A stretch of DNA of 64,000 nucleotides from Trichosphaerium sp. ATCC 40318 (lineage: Eukaryota; Discosea; Flabellinia; Trichosidae): NCBI GenBank assembly GCA_038496445.1, contig JALMLS010000637.1:62001-126000 (forward strand). Reading direction: 5' to 3'. The stretch's first letter is position 1. Each line of letters starts with the position of its first letter. This document shows, one piece after another, positions 58,977-64,000 of the stretch. A program made the position numbers and the translations under genes. The notes below the pieces were generated by a model that was not told where the DNA came from, ran no database searches, and worked only from the letters and a program-made list of their open reading frames with translations.

Positions 58977-61056
58977 AGTTCAACTAATAGTACAGATCTT
59001 GGTGCTAGCTCTACATAGAAACAATCAGAAACTCAAAACGCACTCAAAAATAGAAGAAAAAAAAGACCATCAGGAAAAACTTACTGCACTTCTCCAGGGT
59101 ATCGTAGTACTCTGATCTTTCATATACTTTTCTAGGGAAAGTAGACCTCATTGTAAAGTCTCTACGCTTCAAGTGTGATGCAACTTCGTCTACAGCATCA
59201 AGCAGGATTTGTAATTTGTTGAAAGCAGTTTTGATAACTTTACCAGCAGGAAGTCGGAACTATTAAAAAAAAATTAAGTAATCAACAAAAAACGGATCGA
59301 ACGCTGTTTAGCATACCTGTATAATACAATCTTTAACGGCAGGGTCAAAAGTTGGTCTAGGAGGCTTTGGAGTAGCTTCTTTTTTATCTTTCTCTATCTT
59401 TGGACGCTTGGCATTTACTGGTTCTTCAAGCGCTGTTGAAGCCTATTTTTTTTTCAGATGCATCAGTTAAGTTTACTGTTGCGCTTACCTTTCTCTTTCG
59501 TTGCTTCTCTGTATCTTTTTTTGGTGGTTCCTCTTTATCACCAACGTCATCAACTTGATCAGATTCACCACCTTCTTTCAAAGACATTTCAATGGCCATA
59601 CGTAACTGTTCATCCTCAGGTAATTCAAAATTCAATTTCTTTGGTTCAGGTTCTTTTTTCTTTGGAGGTGGCGAACTTGCATGACTTTTATCAAGTCGCC
59701 TCTGTTCTTCAGGATCCAAAGAATGCATTTTTAAAAACTTGTTTACTAATAGAATAAATGTAAGTTGTAACTAATACAAAAAATCAATTTTCAAACCCAC
59801 ATTGCTTTTTCAAATCAGACAAGGCAACTATACCATCCCAAGCACGTATACGCTGACCTGTACGTGGATGAAGTATAGAAAGATGAGGAACACCTACAAC
59901 AGGATAATATTTTGTATATGGGAGTGCTCGCCCATCGCTTGTTTGGACCTAGAACAAAGCACATTAATAAAAAAAGTCATTCCAAAAAAGTGCCATCAAG
60001 ATGATACAAAATGACACGTTAGCGTTCAGAGAATCATACCTGCCAAAATACAAACTTTTCTTTGATTAGCCGCCTCAGTGGTTCATCGGACCATATATCC
60101 CTTTAAATATAAAATTAAAATACAATCACAATAGTGATTAAGTTTGATTGCACTAGAGTTGAAATAAAGCTAAAAAAGTACAATGATTTTCCACTGTTAA
60201 TTTTTTTTTTAGTTTTTCTCTGTCTCTCATACCTGTTTTGACAGTGGGACTCAAAATTCCCCTCTTCTAGTATATTTACAAGTAACCATTTATCAGAATC
60301 ATCACCTGATTTCTTAGCCTAATTTTTAAACTCAAAAAAAAAAAATCAAAAAATTAATCAAAAAAAAATAAAACAAAATCAACGTCGTTAGGGCTTAGGT
60401 GCTAAAATCAACAATTAAAATTGCACTGTATAACACCACATATAAGTATTCTAATTTATAAAGTATAATCCAGATGATTATTAGACAACCCAAGCGATAA
60501 AACATCAAAACAGTTGAAAAAAAATAAAACTTTTGTAAAAAAATCAAAGAGTTGGTTCAGTACGTTTTCAAAGTTCCCTTTGAACATTAGTTCTAGAGGT
60601 GGTCTGAAAAGCTGTGCTAGCTTATCTATCTTTCCTTGCGATTGTTTATCTGAAGGGAAGAAATGAATAAAATATTGTAGATTGGCGTATAACGCGGGAA
60701 AATTCGTATATTACGGCTGACACACCTGCTTTATCGTATCCCTCTGGTTTTTGCTGTTTGAAGTTTCTAAATGACTGGAATACAGCCTCTGGCGCGGCTG
60801 CAATGCGACGTCTTGGTCTTTGGGCAGCCTCTCTGTCTTTTAGCGTCATTCTTGTTGGCATTATCGGTTTCCTAACTTCATCTTGTTTAACTACCGTCGG
60901 AGGAGGTATGTCTGATCTTAAAGACGTGAAAAACAAGTTTACAGCTTCATTTAAATTCCAATCTGTAGCTTCAAGCATTTGAATACTTTTAGCTTCATCA
61001 GCATTTGTTAAACCAATGAACTGTGCCAGAGTTGTTGTCTGCTGGCGTTGAGCCAT
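58977..61056 (-). CDS. UBXN7-like p97/VCP adaptor (UBA-like, UAS, UIM, UBX domains)
   Basis: The start at 61056 gives an N-terminal UBA-like helix bundle (G-L-T-N-A-D-E-A-K, M-L-E-A-T-D-W-N-L-N-E-A). Next is a thioredoxin-like UAS domain over exons about 60650-59790 (W-L-L-V-N-I-L, then V-G-V-P-H-L-S-I-L-H-P-R-T-G). A UIM follows at about 59640-59560 (E-D-E-Q-L-R-M-A-I-E-M-S-L), then a charged linker and a C-terminal UBX domain (C-I-I-Q-F-R-L-P-A-G to L-A-P-R-S-V-L-L-V-E-L) ending at TAA 58977-58979. This domain order is specific to UBXN7/Ubx5, which links p97 to cullin-RING ligases and ubiquitinated clients. That fits a genome rich in F-box proteins. Some exon edges in the UAS part (60100-60640) are only roughly read. 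Confidence 0.87.
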
Positions 61057-61314
61057 AGTGTCTAATTTGTGAAGAGAAAAGAAAAAACCAAAAGATGACA
61101 TCCAGTCAAAACTCGTAAAATCACCGTTGAAAAGGCCCCCCAAGCCTCGTAGGTCTGTACAAACTACTAAAAACTGTTTCTAAAGCTCAGGGCAGCATAC
61201 AGTATAACGTTTTACCCGAAGGTGCTTGTTGCGCATATAAATGCTCTTTAAAGCCTAAAAAAACAAGGCACGTGTACCATTGGAGACATGCACACCTGAC
61301 GCTCATACTTTAAA

Positions 61315-63332
61315 ATGCACTCAATACAAGATGTGGAAGATACTTCATATCCCAGAAGAATTAATACGCTACAACTCGTACTTTTTGGCTACTTTATAAT
61401 ATGTGCAGGCCCATTTGGAGAAGAAGTGGCGGTATGTCATTTAGTTCTTTCTCGATATCAAGGTTTGTTAATCAAACGCTTAGATCAAAGGCGGAGGACC
61501 TCTCCTGGGACTACTAGGTTTTGTGTTTATAGCCTTAGCCTGGTCTATACCTCAAGGACTTATGACTCTCGAACTATCAGCTATGATGCCTCACAATGGA
61601 GGACTTACTATATGGTATGCACCGAGAAACTTAATGTTATTCTTTTTTTTTTTTCATCACTTGCAATAGGACCGAGAGGGCTTTTGGTAAATTCGGAGGA
61701 TGGATGGCATCTTATAACTCTATATTCAGCGTATTCTTTGACGCACCTCTCTACCCTATACTAATGGTCTCTTATTTAACTACTCTTGTGAAACTAACGT
61801 TCTGGCAACAATACGCTGCCAAAGTCGGCATTACTGCAATTGCATGTGCTCTAAACCTTGGCGGCATCACAATGTTATCAAGTGTATTTGCAATACTAAT
61901 GATATCAGTACGTACAATAGAAATAACGTCAGGCTGAGAAGATTTTGTTTGGCACAACAGTGTTTTAAAAGCACGTGTAAAACAAATTCTTTGCTTACTT
62001 GTATCCACAGATTTTAATCCCTTTCTCTATCGTTTTCGGATTTAAAGCGTCTCAAATGAGTCCTTCTCAATGGGTACACACTCATCTCCAACAGGAGCCG
62101 TTATGAACAGTGATAACACTTTTTCTTACAGATTGTTGTACCTCCAAAGTCCAAACTCAATATTGGATTATCTCTCAGTACTATCATGTGGGGAAATACT
62201 GGTACTCCGAAACAGCTCACTATAACTTCTTATTTGTCTAGGTTGGGATTCTTTAGGATCAGTTGCTGGTGAAGTAAAAAATCCTCAAAAAACATACCCG
62301 CGAGCAGTAGTTATTCTTGCTTTTCTTATTTTAGCAACGTATGTTCTTCCTACACTCCCAGGATTAACTACATCAACTGATCAAGATGTTTGGGTTGATG
62401 GATACTTCTCTACAGTCGCTGCAAGTTAGTACATGAAGGAGACTTGGAGTGATCGTAAACAATTACTTTTAGGTGTATTTCCCTGGCTGGGAATTTGGGT
62501 TAGTGTCGCTGCTGTCCTTGCTTCATTTGGAAACATGGTATGTGTTCTGACAAGTGGAACACGTGTTGTATGGGCAATGGGCAAAGGTAAGAATCAATAA
62601 AAATACGCCCATAAACTGACGTGATTCTATCGTAGTAACACAATTTTTACCTGGGATTTTTGGCTGGACATGGAAGGTTCGCTAAATAGAATACTGTGAC
62701 ACTCAAGTTCTCAAAACTCTTTAATTTAGCCTCTGGGACATAAGAACCCGACAGCAGCTATTCTATTCCATTTTGTTACTACAAGGTGATTCTTATGAAA
62801 GAAAATAATCACGTGTTGCCCACAAACAACGCACTAAACTTTGTTTAGTGCCCTGGTGTTTCTCCCGTTTGATTTCCTTGTTCAAGTCGACACCTTTCTA
62901 AATTCTGTAACACTCTTAATTGAGTCATTTGCTTTCTTGTGGTTACGTATAAAAGAACCAGAAGCATCACGTCCTTATAAAGTACCTTGTGGGATATTTG
63001 GCGCACTGATGGTATCATTGTCAAAGGTTCTTGTTGTCACTATCATGTTGGTGCGTGAGTTGTTTTTTACTATTGTTGAGCACTATTCTATCTTCAAAAA
63101 AAGCTGTTTAAGAACGAGAACACGATCTTTTCCGTTTCGTCTTTTTTTCTTATCCAATTTTTTTTAGGTATTCACCTCTCGAAAAGTATGGGCAACAGGC
63201 ATTATATTTAACCTCTTTTTTGTATTATTCTATATTACTGCAACATTGATTCGCGATATGTGTCCTAAACTGGCTTGTTGCTTGGAAAAGAAAGAGAAAG
63301 CGGAAACGATAATAGACTCGAACATTTATTAA
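61315..63332 (+). CDS. APC-superfamily amino acid / polyamine permease
   Basis: About ten exons start at ATG 61315 (M-H-S-I-Q-D-V-E-D). A short N-terminal tail leads to G-P-F-G-E-E-V-A, then G-G-G-P-L-L-G-L-L-G after an intron; this is the helix-1 substrate motif of APC transporters. Later come P-H-N-G-G-L-T-I-W, R-A-F-G-K-F-G-G-W and, after helix 6, N-T-G-W-D-S-L-G-S-V-A-G-E-V-K-N-P-Q-K-T-Y-P-R-A, typical of the plant/protist PUT-LAT group. About 12 hydrophobic segments are expected, and most are visible. The C-terminus is short and charged; the stop is at 63330-63332. It probably imports amino acids or polyamines at the plasma membrane or an endosome. Confidence 0.88.
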
Positions 63333-63384
63333 TGCAGTAGAGCCCAACAACAACTTTTAGATTACTGCTTGTGTATGTTGTGCG

Positions 63385-64000
63385 CTACACTTCACTGCGT
63401 GCAATAGAAGCTTCTTTAACTTGTTTCGATAAAATACGACGTAATCTGTCTGAGAAAAAGGGAACAAATAAAGTCCAAATGTAACAAAAAACAATGATCT
63501 AATTATTTTTATACAGTCTTCCCTAGAACAGGGAGTATATCCTTATGGCCCTTTACAATGGCAATACGTAGAGGTGTAAGTTTAAGTTTATCCAAAGTTG
63601 TCAATGAAGCATCATTTTTCACAAGAATTTGTGCGACCTAAAACCAAAAATTAATACGGAAGCTAAAAGAAGAGAAAAGCTCAAAAAAATGTAGTTGGAA
63701 ACTACAACTTTTTAGTTGGATCACTGTACATACCTCTGTATGACCAAAGAATGCTGCCCAGTGCAACGGTGTACGACCATTCAAATCACAGAGATTTGGA
63801 TCAGCGCCGTTTTTCAACAAGCATACAAGCATATCTACAAAACCGTAGTATGCTGCACGATGAAGTGGTCCTCGTTTAGATGCATTCGTCTGATCAGCTG
63901 GAACACCACATTTTGTAATGAGGTACTAAAAGGTCAAAAAATTAGCCAAAATTTTCTTCTAATGACAAAAAGTGTTTAAACGTACCTCTACAACTGCAAC
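63385..64000 (-). CDS. Ankyrin-repeat protein, 5' end beyond the window
   Basis: The last exons are inside the window. At about 63930-63735 lie the repeats R-G-P-L-H-R-A-A-Y-Y-G-F-V-D-M-L and N-G-R-T-P-L-H-W-A-A-F-F-G-H-T-E with N-G-A-D-P-N, the ankyrin consensus. The next exon (63637-63520) has a third, weaker repeat (L-T-P-L-R-I-A-I-V-K-G-H). A basic tail ends at a stop at 63385 or, in the other possible frame, near 63358; the last splice phase is not certain. The N-terminal part lies outside. The role is protein binding; nothing more can be said. Confidence 0.75.

Noticed and set aside
1-64000. Giant-virus origin of the window
   Set aside because: F-box, MORN and LRR families fit, but the dense spliceosomal introns and genes such as UBXN7, an APC permease and a frizzled-like receptor indicate a nuclear genome. 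No capsid, viral polymerase or packaging gene is seen.
1-64000. CRISPR arrays, rRNA genes, bacterial operons
   Set aside because: None found; the only regular repeats are coding repeats and the subterminal repeats of the element.

Overview
This is a gene-dense stretch of nuclear DNA from a single-celled eukaryote. Genes carry many short introns (about 40-100 bases). Most donors read GTACGT, GTAAGT or GTATGT, and acceptors are mostly TAG, CAG or AAG. The protein families include a frizzled-type seven-helix receptor, a PH-PAS-STE20 kinase, a UBXN7-like p97 adaptor, a VWD secreted protein, a polyamine-transporter-like permease and F-box proteins with LRR or MORN-type repeats. Together they suggest a free-living amoeboid protist. 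An Amoebozoa-like organism is my best guess, but the lineage is not proven. MORN, LRR and F-box expansions are also seen in giant viruses, but the introns and housekeeping genes point to a nuclear genome.

Layout. 1-363 holds the end of a MORN-type repeat gene. 2401-4757 encodes a secreted M12B-type metalloprotease with a ricin-type lectin tail. 4956-6858 is an F-box/LRR gene broken by a 613-base TTAA-flanked transposon-like insertion and by a frameshift. 7964-8905 (-) is an F-box/MORN protein. 9340-15532 (+) encodes a P-loop protein ending in an array of about ten ubiquitin-fold-like modules, one intron phase throughout. 15819-17524 (-) is a Gfo/Idh/MocA oxidoreductase, with a small gene 17612-17917 upstream. 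18638-20258 (-) is a pectin-lyase-like membrane protein. 21147-21799 (-) is unknown. 22086-23012 (-) joins an F-box to a ThuA-like domain. 24217-26713 (-) is the frizzled-like receptor. 27291-29135 (-) is the VWD protein. 29431-30390 (+) is an intact F-box/LRR gene.

31181-33120 (+) encodes a probable GPI-anchored surface protein. 34095-37416 (-) is the PH-PAS-kinase gene, with an apparent frameshift just before its catalytic loop. 37919-39180 (-) is a lipid-anchored EF-hand protein. 39181-41713 is a gene-poor stretch with MORN and LRR relics. 41714-50639 (+) is a very long gene for an unrecognised repeat protein of about eleven divergent modules, a basic glycine-rich linker and a C-terminal zinc-ribbon-like motif. 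51621-55834 (+) is a kinase with a long unrecognised C-terminal region. Then come a Cys-rich protein (56035-56253, -), an aspartoacylase/AstE-like M14 enzyme (57227-58471, -), the UBXN7 homologue (58977-61056, -), an APC permease (61315-63332, +) and an ankyrin protein cut by the window edge (63385-64000, -).

No operon-like logic is expected or seen. The most unusual content is the set of long modular genes (9340-15532, 41714-50639, 51621-55834), whose repeats do not match a family I can name with confidence. Gene bounds are firmer than individual exon edges, which I read by eye.
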